Source: Cyanoderma ruficeps (taxonomy: Eukaryota; Chordata; Aves; Passeriformes; Timaliidae). Taken from it: a DNA stretch of 64,000 nt. Shown one piece after another: positions 1 through 12,109 of the stretch; within the stretch, counting starts at the first letter, position 1; each line of letters starts with the position of its first letter. A program made the translations under genes and the position numbers. The notes beneath the pieces are model-generated. The model saw only the letters and a list, made by a program, of their open reading frames with translations. It was not told where the DNA came from and did not search any database. The stretch spans positions 37,417,201 to 37,481,200 of the forward strand of contig VZDJ01007747.1 of NCBI GenBank assembly GCA_008694505.1. Direction: 5' to 3'.

Positions 1-3000
1 CTGATACTGCCAAGGACCTCTTCTGCCTCTGACAGTGCTGGGCAGTGACTCTGGGTGATGCTGTGATAAGCAGAGATAGAGGGGCCATATCAGGGCCAGT
101 GGCTTGCTCTAAAGCCCTTTGCTCCTTTACTGTGAATAAAAGTTAGAAGCAGAGCCCATGTAATTTATCTTTGCTGCTCCAACTGAACATCTTCCTGCCT
201 CCTTTCTGAGTGGCACATTGGAGACAATTTCCTTACCCCTCCCTGTGGATGTCATTGCTATTAAAGCAGAAGCAGTGCCTGGGACCAGGACGTGTGGGGA
301 GTCCTGGCAGCAGAGCAAGGCTGACCCCCAGCCCAGCATCCAAGGGGGTCGCTGGAGCCAGCCTTGCCAGGGGCTCCTCCTACTTAAGGCACTGCATCTG
401 CCCCATCCAAGGTGCACCAAGGACACTGAGCCTGGACAGAACGTCCTTTAAGTGAGCCTGGACAGAATGTCCTTTATTGGATATCCTCCTCGAGGGAGCT
501 TCACTTGCCCCGTCTTTGCCACAGTCAGAGTACATCAGACAAGGGTCATAGATAAAAGTATGAGAGGGAGGAAAATAAAGTGGGAAACCCCTTGGAGGCA
601 CAAACTATACTGGCTCAAAGTTTGCTGATTTTGGGTCTCTCAGGAAATACTGCTTTGACTGAAAGTTGTTGCCCTGAGCTTTCTGTCTTTTTGTCTTTCT
701 GTAGAACTTTCTCACTCAGCTTCATGAAAACAATATCTATTCTTAGAATGTTTGCATACTTCTCCTCTGAGAGAAGAAATGATTGATGGTGATGTCCACC
801 ATCCAGGTTGAAGAGGTGGTGACCTGTCCAGCCAATCTCTTGACCTCTGTACATATGTATATAAACTGGAGTCAGATTTGAATTAAAAAGGGTTTTCCCT
901 CACAACCGTGGTGTGAGCTTCATTTCAGTGTTCCTGAAATTGGGACACATCCAGCTTCAGCCCGCAACAGAAAGTGAATAATTTTCATTCAATTTTGACC
1001 TCAATATAATTTAAAAAATATATGTATAATATAATTATTAAATGTTGCAACATTAAAAGGGAAAGATATCTCTATTTTTTAAAAAAATACGTGTCAGATA
1101 ACATGGAGTTTAGATTTTCTGTTGGGATGAAAGAAACTTTTCAGAACATCATATTTTTCTATGAACTAGGAAACCTCAGTTTCACCTGGACTTTGCTGAA
1201 ACTAGTAGGGATTCCAACAACTATTCTGGATTGCTCTGTTTTGCTATTATGGGTAGCAGCTCCATTGCATAGACAGCATGTATTCCTCAAGACCAAGCTG
1301 ACAACACCAGACGAGATTCAAAACAATTTTCTTCTTGAACATTTTCTAGAACACATATATGCAGAAAAGAAAAAAGAAACATGATTTTAATATATAGATT
1401 TAACAGAGTTCTTTGAAGAGATTAAAGAACTGCTGTTTGATCTTAAACCCTGGAAGACTGATAGGATTATTCTATGTACCCAGTCCAGCAATGATCACTA
1501 ACCTAACTGATGACCAAAGGACAACAATTCTCGAGCTTTACTGGTTCATGTTCTACCCCTAATAAATTGTGTTAAAATAAAAGAGTGGAACATTAAGATC
1601 ATCCATCATCATTAGCTCACGTACAACTTGCCAACTGCTGAAATGGAACTTCTCTGAGCTTTCCCAGCATGACTTAAATGTTTTCCAGGGGCAATTATAC
1701 GCCCCTGGATAAGGAGTAAAAAGGGAATTTCAGATTGGAAAGTGCTGCTGGTTCTAAACAATCAGCATCAGCATCTCTCCACAGCAGTTAAATATGCAGC
1801 AGTAGAGCTCTCTGCAGTCTCTGGCTAGGAATAAGTTGTGTTCCAGTTCTTCTGTAAGGCTTCCTCTTAGTTAGATTTATACATTTTATATTTCTCCATC
1901 TCCTGTTCCTAGCTCTTCGAAATGCATTTATTGGCAACAACTTCAACCAATTCTCTAATAGAAGTATAAGGATAATATTTTTAAATTTCTCAACAAATTC
2001 ATGAGTAGGAAATTATGTTATTTTTAGACAAGAGGTAAAAAAGGAGGAAAAATGATCAGACAAGGTGAGCCTGGGCAAAAGAGGAATTAGAGTTGAAGTA
2101 ATCTAGTCCAGTTCTGTACAACTGTACCTCACTGTATTTAAAGAGGGGTCTTGCAGAGCAAGCTAGACAGGAGTCAACACTCTGGTGGTGGTACTGCAAT
2201 CTCTGTTAGTATAAGTGGAACACACTGCACGTGGAAGCAATTTCTGGAGGATGACTAATCCATTGAGAAAGAGAATTTAGGGTTACAGATTGATTTCGGT
2301 TTTGCATATGATTAATCATAAATATTTCTTAGGATTTTTTTCCTATTACTTGTCCTGTCAGCCACAGACTCAGAGTATGGGTTATTCCCTTTTTTTCCTT
2401 CAATAGACTTCCTATATTTGTCTCCATATGTGTCTCATATTTCTCATGTCTCATGAGTTCTCCTCTCATAATTCTTTCTTTTCTCCAGGCTTTCTGATCT
2501 CAGCTCCTGTCCTGGTTTTGGCTGGGAATCCTCCAGCCTTTCTGGGTCTGTTTTCATGCTTCTGAGTGAATTCTTACTGCTCTCACCAAGTCTGCTTTCA
2601 AACAGGTCCCATTCAGCACAGAAAGACAAAAAGAGTATTCCAGCAAGGAGCAGAGAAGAGCACTCCCTGTATTGTTTGTACTGCTTGATGTGTTGATACA
2701 GCAGGATGTTGTTAAGTCAGCTTTGCCCTGTGTGGCACAATCATCCCACACATCTTTTTCCAGCCAGTGTTACCAACCAATCCCATGTCTCTCTGCTTTG
2801 CTGGGGTCACGCTGAGTTCTAACCCTGGTCACCAATGTTCTCAAGGACTGAAAATTTTGTGCCACCTGTAATAGACAGGCTTGTTGAACCAAACAGGAGA
2901 CAGGCTGTATGTACCTCTTAAATTTTGACACTAAGCTGCTGAGAGCTACTCAGATATTTTTCCTGATGAGTTTCATATCCACCCATGGAAGTTCTATCAA

Positions 3001-3879
3001 GGCAAAAGTTTCCTTTGTTCTTTTTAGAAAAACATCATGAAATCCTCCCACTAAAGTTCACTACAGTCAAGATCTCACATCTACTGTCTTTCTATCCATA
3101 AGTCTTTTAGTTCTGCCATTAAAGCAAAGCAAATCGAATTATTAAGCAATTTTTTCTAAATAATTGCTTATACAGAATATATTAGGACTCAAATTGTGGG
3201 AGGTGAGGGACAATTAGGAAGCCATACCCAAAGCTCTTAGTGTGGTAGCCAAATCTTGAAATCACATGAAAAATAACAGCAGATATGTCTGCTATATTGC
3301 ACAGAGAAAATTCTCACATCACACATCCTTACATTTGTTAACCTGGATGACAAGGAGATGGATATTTATTTCTATCTGTATTCCTAGCCTGAGCTCCATC
3401 TCCAGAGTTTAGCTAGTGCACTTTCTGGGTATTTGTATTATACTTACACTTTAGTGAGTATTTATCCTTAATAAGAGTTCATTTTCAGGAAGGGCTTCAG
3501 AGCCCTGACTGACTCAGCTCAATTAACTTATGGATGGAGACTATAAGGACCTTAATCCATCAGGCAGACAGTCGCCCATTACAATTGCAAAAAGTGCTGG
3601 GAGTCTACTGCAGCAGCTGCAGCAACGTGATGGGGCAAGTTCAGTCTACTTTGTATAAATGCACAGGCAGAAAATGGTTTAAGTTAACAGAACCCTTTGA
3701 AATGTTACTGTTGAATGTATGGACACTGTAATCTGCATATATATAAATAAGCACAAGAAGCTGATGAAAAAATGTCATCCTTTGAATTGCTTTTACTTAA
3801 AATTGCTTAAAATCTTTGTGACTAACTGAAGGCTTGAGGACTGGTTTTACAGACAAATGGTGAGACTTTGATCAAGGGG
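1..3879. other. Gene-free single-copy DNA
   Basis: No coding exon, RNA gene or mobile element could be recognised here. The first 450 bases are somewhat richer in G and C than the rest. The longest open frame (1022-1384, + strand, 120 codons) is within chance length for AT-rich DNA and shows no family motif. The only structured item is the 26-bp tandem duplication at 426-477, listed separately. A divergent old repeat could be missed by eye. Confidence 0.6.
426..477. repeat. 26-bp tandem duplication, two copies
   Basis: Positions 426-451 and 452-477 are near-identical direct copies (core GCCTGGACAGAA, then GTCCTTTA), differing at only a few positions. Two copies only, so a local duplication rather than a minisatellite array. 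Confidence 0.85.
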
Positions 3880-3970
3880 AATCACAGAATCATAGAATTG
3901 CTCAAGTTGCAAAAGACCTTTAAAGTCATTAAGCCCTATCATTCAATTATACAACCTTACAACACAACTG
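3880..3970 (-). mobile_element. CR1 LINE fragment, 3' end, minus strand
   Basis: The run AATCACAGAATCATAGAATT followed by a GTTGCAAAAGACCTTTAAAGT stretch is the reverse complement of the avian CR1 3' terminus (octamer tail preceded by the conserved GGTC..TTCCAACC block). Only about 90 bp are recognisable, so this is a heavily 5'-truncated, old copy. It begins the repeat cluster that continues with the LTR at 4025. The inner boundary is uncertain by about 20 bases. Confidence 0.75.
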
Positions 3971-4024
3971 AAATCACAATCCAATGTGCAGCTAATAAAA
4001 GAAGTAGTAAGAAGATTGAGAAGG

Positions 4025-4271
4025 TGCCCTGCTTTCAGCTGGGATAGAGTTAGTTTTCTTCCTAGTAGCAGGTACAATGCTGTGGTTTTGATTCAGTATA
4101 AAAACAATACTATTATTATAATTATAATTTTTCACTTAATTTCAGTTATTAAACTGTATCTCAGCCCACATGTTTTACCTTTTTCTGACTCTGCATCCCA
4201 TCCCACTGGGGGTGTGGAATGAGAAAGTGGCTGTAGGATCCTTAGTTGCTGTCTGGAGTAAAACCGTGACA
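4025..4271 (+). mobile_element. Solo LTR of an avian endogenous retrovirus (ERVL-like), internally deleted
   Basis: The left end TGCCCTGCTTTCAGCTGGG, followed by ATAGAGTTAGTTTTCTTCC, matches the start of a widespread avian LTR family, whose usual start is close to TGTCCTGGTTTCAGCTGGG. The right part also fits: an (ATT)n-like stretch, then TTATTAAACTGTATCTCA, then CATCCCACTGGGGG, ending near AAACCGTGACA. Full-length members as I remember them are clearly longer, so the middle (U3 and promoter part) appears deleted. Flanks 4020-4024 GAAGG and 4272-4276 GAAGA form a 5-bp target duplication with one mismatch, the size expected for ERVL elements. No internal viral genes are present. Family assignment is from memory. 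Confidence 0.75.
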
Positions 4272-4559
4272 GAAGAGGAAGAAAAGTGGTAAGAGGAGAA
4301 TTTTTCTATATTCAACTAGATGACACTTTTAGAGCAGCAGATGGCTCTGAACACATTTAGTTTAGCATGACAAAGAAGTTATTATCCACAAGAAAAATAA
4401 AAACCCAGAATCTGAAGGACAGAATTGCTTCTCTCTATACAGCCATAAACATCTTCATAAGTGGCCAAGGAAGGATAAACCACTTCTAAACTGAGAAGGT
4501 AACACAAAAATTCTGGCTGTTCCGAGGAAAACTAAAATAATAAGCTCCAGTCCAGGACA

Positions 4560-5068
4560 AATACAAGAGCACTGTGCTCAGCTCTGGAGACTACAGCATT
4601 AAAAGGACATGGACCTGTTGGAGAATGTCCAGAGGAGGGACACAAAGCAAAGAGAGGGCCTGAAGCACCTCTCTTATGAAGACAGGCCAAGAGAGATGAG
4701 GTTGCTCACCCTAGAGAAGAAAAGACTCTGGGGAGACCTTACAGCAGCCTTTCAGTATCTAAAGGACCTACAGAGAGCTGGGAAGGGACTTTTAATAAGA
4801 GCATGGAGTGGCAAGATAGGGGAATGCCTGCAAATTGAAAGAGGAGAGGTTCAGATGTAAAGAAGACATTCTTTATTGTGAGGGCAATGAGGCACTGGCA
4901 CAGGTTGCCCAGGCAGCTGTGGTTACCCCATCCCTGAAAGCTCAAGGGGAGGTTAGAGGGCCTTGGAGCAACCTGGTCTAGTGGAAGGTGTCCCTGTCCA
5001 TGGCAGGGGTGTTGAACTAAGTGATCTCTACCATTCCTTCCAACCCAAACCCTTCTAGGTCTCTATGA
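4560..5068 (+). mobile_element. CR1 LINE, 3' portion, plus strand
   Basis: About 510 bp of the 3' part of CR1. Recognisable blocks in order are GTGCTCAGCTCTGGAG, the GACCTGTTGGAG..GTCCAGAGGAGG segment, CTTATGAAGACAGGC, GGGGAGACCTTACAGCAGCC, AGGCACTGGCACAGGTTGCCCAGG, GCAACCTGGTCTAGTGGAAG, GTCCCTGTCCATGGCAGGGG and the CCTTCCAACCCAAACCCTTC tail. It is 5'-truncated, as nearly all CR1 copies are. Open frames here on either strand are remnants of the element, not host genes. It lies about 290 bp right of the solo LTR. Confidence 0.95.
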
Positions 5069-7391
5069 ACAGAGCAAGAGCAAAGCAATCTCAGATGGGG
5101 TGTCTGACCCTCCAGTGTCACACACTGCAACACCCAGAGCAGCACAGGGCCTGTGACACCCACACATGGGCCTGCGCCTAAGAAGCAGCGACCACAGACC
5201 AGAGGAATCATTTTCTGCATCTGAGCAAAGAGCCTCCAATGCCCAGCACAGTGTCACCCAGACACCCGGAGAATGTCCTTTTGTGGGACTGCACAGAGGT
5301 GATGGGCAGTGTAGAGGATGAAGAGCTGAGGGAGGAGTGCCCAGAGATGCTTTGCATAGTGCATTTGGTGGAAGTCCTCTGGATTATTGTTTCTCTAAGC
5401 AGCACTGATCAATGCTGGACCCAGGTACATGAACTTGACCTCAGACAAATCACAATTTCAGAGTTTTCTTATTGAAAACACCCATGGCCTTAATAAGCAG
5501 ACAGAGCATTTAGTTTAACACTGGTTTTAGATTTCTTTGTTTTTTTCTCATGTGTTTTTAAATCAGTTTGGAATATGCTAAACCCCAGTAATTTCTAGTC
5601 TTTTTCTCTCTGCAGAATTACAGGCTTGTGAGTGGGAAAGATTTCACTGACACCTACTTAAAGACTTTCAGTGAAGAAAGCAATTAAGTTGGTGACATGA
5701 TTTTTTTTTTTTACAGGAATCAAATTAATTTCTTCTGAGCAATTAAAAAAGGTAAGTTTGATCTTCGCAGACAGGAGCATTTCCATTTAATTAAGGATCA
5801 GCTCTCTTGACTTTAAAAATTCAGAGTCCAAAAGATTGTTTAAGGATTATACATAGTGTCCAGGGAGTAAATTGAACAGTAGGCCAGAAAACTCAGTATT
5901 TTTAGGTTTGCATAAGTTGCTCTTTAAATGATCTGCTTCTGCCTTAAGGAGAAAGCAGAATACACAACTCTGTTGACAGCAAAAGCACAGACTTTGCAGC
6001 TACCCATTTTCTACAAAAGCATGGTCTGACAAACCATTCTAGAAAAGGATTTGAGAAGGGGTATGTTGAAAGCTGCAATAATATTTACATGGATTTCCAG
6101 CCTTTGCATCAGAACCCTATCTCCAAGAAGATAAGGCGCAGATAAGCACCAAAAGACTGAATGCCTGATCCTGCACTGTTGCTATCAAACTGGCAATCAC
6201 TATCACCCCTGAAATGCCCTTTTAAGGGAGGAGCAAAAATAAGCAGAATCATTTCCTAAAAAGTATTTTTTCACCTTGACATTGAAATTAGTGTCAGCTT
6301 TCATTATTCAGACCTTCTCAGATCCTGCTCAAGAACTGATTTTTGCCGAAGGAAAATGGGAATCTTCACTAGAGTGGAGAAGCTGCTGCTGTACCCCTAC
6401 ACAACCCCTTTGCCAGAGATGCAGCACCAAAACAAAAGCCACAGTCCCATCAAGATTAAATGTTTCAGCAGGCTAACAGTGAAATAGCTACAAAACCTTT
6501 GGCTTAAGATATGAACAACTGTGGGTGGGTGTTTAAGGAAGCTCTTCCTGGATTTCAGGACTTCTTATATAAAACAAAAAGACAATTCTTTAACCACTTC
6601 TCATTTTCAGCATCTCACACATGCTGCAGTCTCAGCAATCCCTCTGTGTTTCCCAGCAGGAGCTACATAAATACAGAATCCATCTGTTAAATGCAGTCCT
6701 TGCTAATTGTTCGTCTCTTTGCCGTGACAGGATATATCCTTGCTTTGACAGAGGCTTTAACTAGAAGATATTTTTGCCAAGCAGTAGTTTGCAATTCAAT
6801 ATTGTAAACAACTAGTCCTGTTTATCTTTCAAGACAGATTGGTGACACTCACAGAAAGGGTGAGGAAAGCAAGTCTCTGCCTTGACATCTACAAAGTTGC
6901 TGTAGGTTTCTTGTTTGTGCTTTCTGAGACTTCAGCAGGAGGTTTTGTGGCTCCCAGAGGCAGTGTATTACATACTTAATTCTTTGTTTAAAAGCTCTAT
7001 GCTTTTTTTGATTTTGCTTGCCAGCTCATGAAAAGCAGACAAAACTGCAATGTGAGCTCAAAACAATAAAATTTGCCATCCATATTGCACATTCCTGCAT
7101 GAACACAGGTTTGTTATGTGAAATACTACACACGTAATGACTTACACATCATCCCAAATGCATCCACTTATTTTTATTGCTTTCTAGAAAGGGAAGGTAA
7201 CAAAAATATGCACATCACCAGTTTTTTCACAATAATAGTATCTGTATCATCTTTAGCCAATATTTCTGAAATTAAAAAAGCCCTTACATCACTTTAAGGG
7301 TTGCATTATAAAGGTTCAGAGCTTAAGAAATAATTATCTAAACACCTATATGTGTCCCTAGCAAAGTTTTTGGAGACAGTTGTTTCATGTG
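5069..7391. other. Gene-free single-copy DNA
   Basis: Nothing recognisable beyond a short poly-T run near 5700-5712. CpG is very rare: essentially none is seen between about 7140 and 7440. That sharpens the contrast with the CpG-rich open frame that follows on the minus strand. Confidence 0.6.
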
Positions 7392-7706
7392 TCACATTTC
7401 ATACAACTGATCAACAGAGGGCAGCAAATTCCTTGCAGAACGCCGGAGTGCCATCGATTTAAGAGAGAAGTTTAAACGAAGTAGAGCAACGATTATGTTT
7501 CTTAGGTTCAAAAAGCTAGTAGAGAAATATGTCGTTTTCAAAGTGTCCACTGTTAACTCAGCAAGTTCTTCAGTGTTCTGTTGCATCAGCCGATGAAATA
7601 TAAAAACTCCAAGGCAAGAGAGAACTTCCCAACATCCTAAATTTCTGCTTAATGAAATTTCAGCTTGATAACGTGTCTGCTTTGCTTTAAACATAGATTT
7701 ATGAAA
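7392..7706 (-). CDS. Candidate terminal coding exon of an unrecognised minus-strand gene
   Basis: On the minus strand a frame of 104 codons runs from 7706 to a TGA at 7394-7392. It is preceded by a strong 3' splice site: a pyrimidine-rich stretch ending GTCCTGTGTTCCAG just before position 7706, entering in phase 0. Eight CpG dinucleotides fall in 7441-7706, whereas the 300 bases on its left have none and those on its right have one or two. The peptide is mixed and helix-prone, without low-complexity runs. Its middle contains LMQQNTEELAELTV, and it ends LRRSARNLLPSVDQLYEM. I recognise no family. The open length alone is not significant in a window this size; the case rests on the coincidence of frame, acceptor and CpG. 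No AATAAA lies just downstream. It could also be a pseudo-exon or an unknown old mobile element. Confidence 0.35.
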   Translation of the reverse strand, partial: FHKSMFKAKQTRYQAEISLSRNLGCWEVLSCLGVFIFHRLMQQNTEELAELTVDTLKTTYFSTSFLNLRNIIVALLRLNFSLKSMALRRSARNLLPSVDQLYEM

Positions 7707-10700
7707 CTGGAACACAGGACGGGAGGAGTTTTTTTTAATTTTTGTTCAGTTTTGAGAAATATGAATCTTTTTGCAGCGTTTTTGGACTGTGATAGGAAAC
7801 CTCTCCCTGCCCAGACCTCCCAGCCTCTACACAAGATCCCTCTCCAGTTCAACCTCAGCAGCTGCTTAAATGGCAATTTCCCTGCCACTGGCTGCACCCC
7901 AGGCTGGCTGTCCCTGAGGTCTTTTGTTGGGCAGGGGGAAACATTTTACACAACTGGTCTATAAAAAAACATAATAACTAAAACTCTGCTTCAAGTGGAG
8001 TTTCTGGGGTTGGATTCTCAGTATCCAATGTAGTGCAAATTGAAGATTTCCCTGTAGCTGAAAAATCCCAAATACTGCTTTTTTGATGTGTATGAGGGAA
8101 GGCATTCCTGGTGCATTCTTTCACCCACTAGAAATTATAGAAGTTGGGTTTACTTTTGTTTTTCTTTTTTCTATCCAACTACTTGCCTACTCAAATGAAA
8201 ATTGGAGAAAATTAAAACTTTTGAATCCTTTAGCACTCAGTCAAAATCTGCAGAAATTAGACAGCGTGTTTAACCAGAACATCCCGAATCCATTTTCTAG
8301 GGCGTGGGAGATTGGAATGACACATTGTGGAAAGTATAAACTTAATTTTCTTTTAAAAAAAAAGTTTAAAAGATTTTTATGGAATAAGAATTGTTTTTTC
8401 ATGGGGAAATAAGTTTATATTTAAGAGGTTATTAAACTTCCGTAGATGGAGGTTTCACGAACATAACCAATATACCTGAAAAAAATACTTTTCTGTTTTT
8501 GTCTTACCTGAGATAGTATAAATTGTTTGAGAAAAATTAAAAAAACTTTTCCAATGGGGTAAGTTTACCTCTATATTGAATTGTATTTTTTGGGACAACA
8601 TTGTATTAATAATTTGATATTTATCTACTGCCCTCTTTTCCTCTGCTGCTTTATAAAAGTGAAGTTTGATTTCACCACAGCTCAGGAAAAGTGTTACCTG
8701 CTCATGTAAAAAGTTTGTATTTGTCCATCAGAACAGAAGAAAATGTATAGCATAGAAAGACTTGAGAGACTCATCTGATACTAGAAGGGATAGAAGTAAA
8801 AATATATATAAGTACAAAAATAACAGTGGAGGCTATATTGTAGGTTTTAAAACAAGAAAAATTTATACAAGGTAAGTTCTCTGCTCAATTAGTTATAATC
8901 CACCTTTTCTCTCAGCACACCTATCTGTAAGATAGGCAGTGAAGGAGCAGGTTTTGAATTTATTTAAACACTTTAATGTAATGAAAAGCCTATTCTTGAA
9001 GGTGTGTGCTTACTCATTCCTAATGCTTAAGCTTCTATCTTTATATAAGATTGTTTTTATGACAGTAACACAGAATTAAAGATGAGAACACTGAAAATAG
9101 TAGATCCAAGTGTGTTTGAACAGCAGCTGAGAAGGAATAAAACAACAAGTCTAAGTGCTTCTATCTGCTGCAGGTGATTTTTTCTCTTCCTTCTTTCAGA
9201 GTTTTAATGACTTGTATTTATCTCTTCAGTTATAACCTCCTGAAAGGCATCTTAGAAAGGCTCACATCATTTACATAGAAGGATTTCTTATTTTCGTCTT
9301 ATTGTCCTGCACAAAGCCCAAATCAGGGACACTGTTCGATTTTGTCCCTGCTGATACCTCTAACACACCATAGAGCGTTACTCTGATTTACCAGTGGTTT
9401 AACAGCAGTTTTAACCATCCATTGCAAACTGTAGCGATGCTGAAAATGCTGAAGACACTCTGACAGGATATCCCCAAGGAAATACATTGTGCAGCTTGGT
9501 TTATTATTCTCTCTTCAATCCATGACAGGCATAGAAGATGGTGTTATTCTTATTTTATTCTAAAAGTAAGTTTATAAAATAGATTCCAAACTCACCCTTT
9601 TCTAAGAATTTTGCTATATTGCTTGAATCAAAAAGAAAACAAGGCAAAGGTTGGTTAAAGGCTCAATTCCTGTTCCTACTTCTGCACTGTTAAAGGAGAG
9701 GGCTACATCCTTCAGCAGGCCCAGAGATACTTCTTCACTTTTTTGTTAGCCTAATAAACATGTAAGGAAACAGTATAAATTCTAGACAAAATGGACAGCA
9801 ACTCATAAAATTATTCCTGGCAAAATAACATAGAAATAATGAGAAACCTGCACGGAAATCAAGCCTTTAAACATCCAATAGGAATGGAAAACAAATTGAA
9901 TGAAACTTTAAGAGGCAAAACCCCAAGAGCTGAGTAACTCACAGAGAGAAGGAAGCCAGCATTTCGAGGCACAGTATGTGGGGGCATTTGGGTGAGGCTG
10001 CACAGCAGTGGAGTCTCAGCTTTGCCATCAAGCTCTCTGAAATTCAGGTTTGTGGCAATTCCATGACACTAAAATCCAGCAGAGGTAACAGCTGCTGGCT
10101 ATGGCTCCTTACCCAAAGAGAAGCAAAGATCAGAGACCTGTTGAAAGGCAAAGTGTTTAATTAACGCTGCATACAACAAATACACAAAGCAGCTCCTCTA
10201 GTTGTAGTGCTGCTGAAGTAGAAGTATTTAAAAACTAAACATGAAAGATTTCCTGAAAAAGGTCCTTCTCAGCTGAAGAGTGGGAGAATCAGGTCCCAGT
10301 AGGTGATGGAAAGTCCAAGTTACATCAGCAGAAACAATCAAGTGCAGCAGCACATAGCAAAAGCCATTCCCTTAAAATGAATGAAGATAAGCACAAAGTG
10401 TTCTCTCCTGAGTGGAAAAGCACAAGTGAATAGTGTGTTTTTCTTTAGCTGTATTAAGGCACGGAAAATGTATAAAGCAATTATTTTATTGGGGAATTTG
10501 ATCTGAAGTTCCTGATTTGTATGGATTACAGGCATATAAAGAAGCAGGAAGTCTTTCTAATGAGGTTTTGGTACCTTAACTTACAACAGACATGGCTTTT
10601 ATCAGGGTATCTGTAAAAAATGTAATTCAATTTTTCTCTTCCATTGTTTTAGGAGCAAACTTGGATCCTCATATTGTGGGTTTCTGAGATGAGTAAACTC

Positions 10701-11531
10701 AGCCTCAAGAGTGTTTTATCCATTTGAAGTGTTTTGCATTTAAAATGGATAGTCTGATACAGGGATTGTTGAATGTGTTGGCCTCTGATGTGGGAGACAA
10801 ACTGGTAAATTATTAAGGTACCTGTGGTTGGTACTTGGCTTTTTCTATTTAACCTCTCAATGCCTAGTAGCATTCAGCTATTTTGGAGCAGGTAAGAGAC
10901 AGCACCACTGAAAAAAGTAAGCTAAAATAACAAACCAAAGATATTAACACAGTAGTTTTGAGTATGCTTTAAAAAATACCTTTCTTTTTTTTCCCCTTGA
11001 ATATTAAAGTTTGAGTTTCAGCATATGTCAACTATTTCATGTTTTTAATCATATCTCCTAACCACTTAAATGATCATTCCCTAGGGAACCAAAGTTTTAG
11101 AAGAGAAACTTAAAAATTATATCAAATGTATTCAGCATAAAATCTGCTAACCTGATTATCTCTTTTGACTGTGATGACTCACATCCCACTTGATAGAGGG
11201 CTTAGTGCTTTGAGTTCTGGCTGCTGAGGCAGTTCACACATGATTCCTGATGCCTCTGCCCCATCTAAGGAATTGTGTGTTAAGTGTGCGTCAGTCTGTG
11301 TTAGTGATAAAGGCAGAATAAATAATTTCTTTTCCTCTCTTCTGTGTGTAGGTAAAGGCCTACTTGGATTATGGTAGTGCTGGGAAAAAAGGGCAGATCC
11401 ACATCCTATTTACTTGGAAACCACAATGAAATAGAGACTGGATCAGTGAAAGAGTGAAGAACCACACCTAAATTAGGAGAAGGGGGAAATTCCAGTGTGA
11501 ACCCACTAGTTCTTAAGCTGAAGTGAAGAAC
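7707..11531. other. Gene-free AT-rich DNA
   Basis: Strongly AT-rich, especially 8340-8620 with A-runs and T-runs. A 109-codon plus-strand frame at 8083-8412 has no recognisable motif. No repeat family, RNA gene or convincing exon was seen. Confidence 0.55.
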
Positions 11532-12109
11532 AAAATCATAGAGTCATTAATGCTGGAAAAGACCTTTAAGATCATTGAGTCCAACTATTAACCCAACGCT
11601 GCCAGGTCCTCCACTAAGCCACCCCCCTAAGCACCACATCTGCATGTTTTTGAATGCTTCCAGGGGCAGTGATTTCATCACTTCCGTGGAGAGCCTGTTC
11701 CAACACTTCACCACACTTTCAGTGAAAGCGTTTTTCCTAACATCCCACCCAAACCTCCCCTGGTGCAACTTGAATCTGTTTCCTCACATCTTCTTGCTTG
11801 TTTCCTGGGGGACGAGGCCGACCCTCACCTGGCTGCAGCCTGCTGTCAGGTGGGGTGCAATAAGGTCCCTCCTGAGCCTCCTTTCCTCCAGGATAAACAC
11901 CCCCAGCTCCCTCAGCTGCTCCTCATCAGACTTGTGTTCCAGACCCTTCTCCAGCTTTGTTGCCCTTCTCTGGACTTGCTTCAGCACCTCAAAGTCTTTG
12001 TTGTGGTGAGGGGCTGAGACCTGGACACAGCCTCACCAGTGCTGGCTACAGGGGGATAATCGCTGCCCTGGCCCTGCTGGACACACAATTTCTGATACAA
12101 ACCAAGATG
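11532..12109 (-). mobile_element. CR1 LINE, 3' portion, minus strand
   Basis: About 580 bp of CR1 in reverse orientation. It starts at the 3' terminus (AATCATAGAGTCATTAATGC, then AAGACCTTTAAGATCATTGAGTC). It proceeds through GGAGAGCCTGTTCCAACACT, CTCACATCTTCTTGC, CAGCTCCCTCAGCTGCTCC, CTTCTCTGGACTTGCTTCAG, CAGCCTCACCAGTGCTG and TTTCTGATACAAACCAAGATG, where it is 5'-truncated. The 144-codon plus-strand open frame inside is the antisense of the element and not a gene. Confidence 0.95.

Noticed and set aside
4609..4860. An 83-codon plus-strand open frame
   Set aside because: It is the untranslated 3' part of the CR1 at 4560-5068.
7411..7424. CTCF-like motif around AACAGAGGGCAG; similar ones at 14384-14397 and 17629-17642
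   Set aside because: Each has two mismatches to the consensus. Several such matches are expected by chance in 64 kb on two strands.
11575..12009. A 144-codon plus-strand open frame
   Set aside because: It lies wholly inside the minus-strand CR1 at 11532-12109 and is the antisense of that element.
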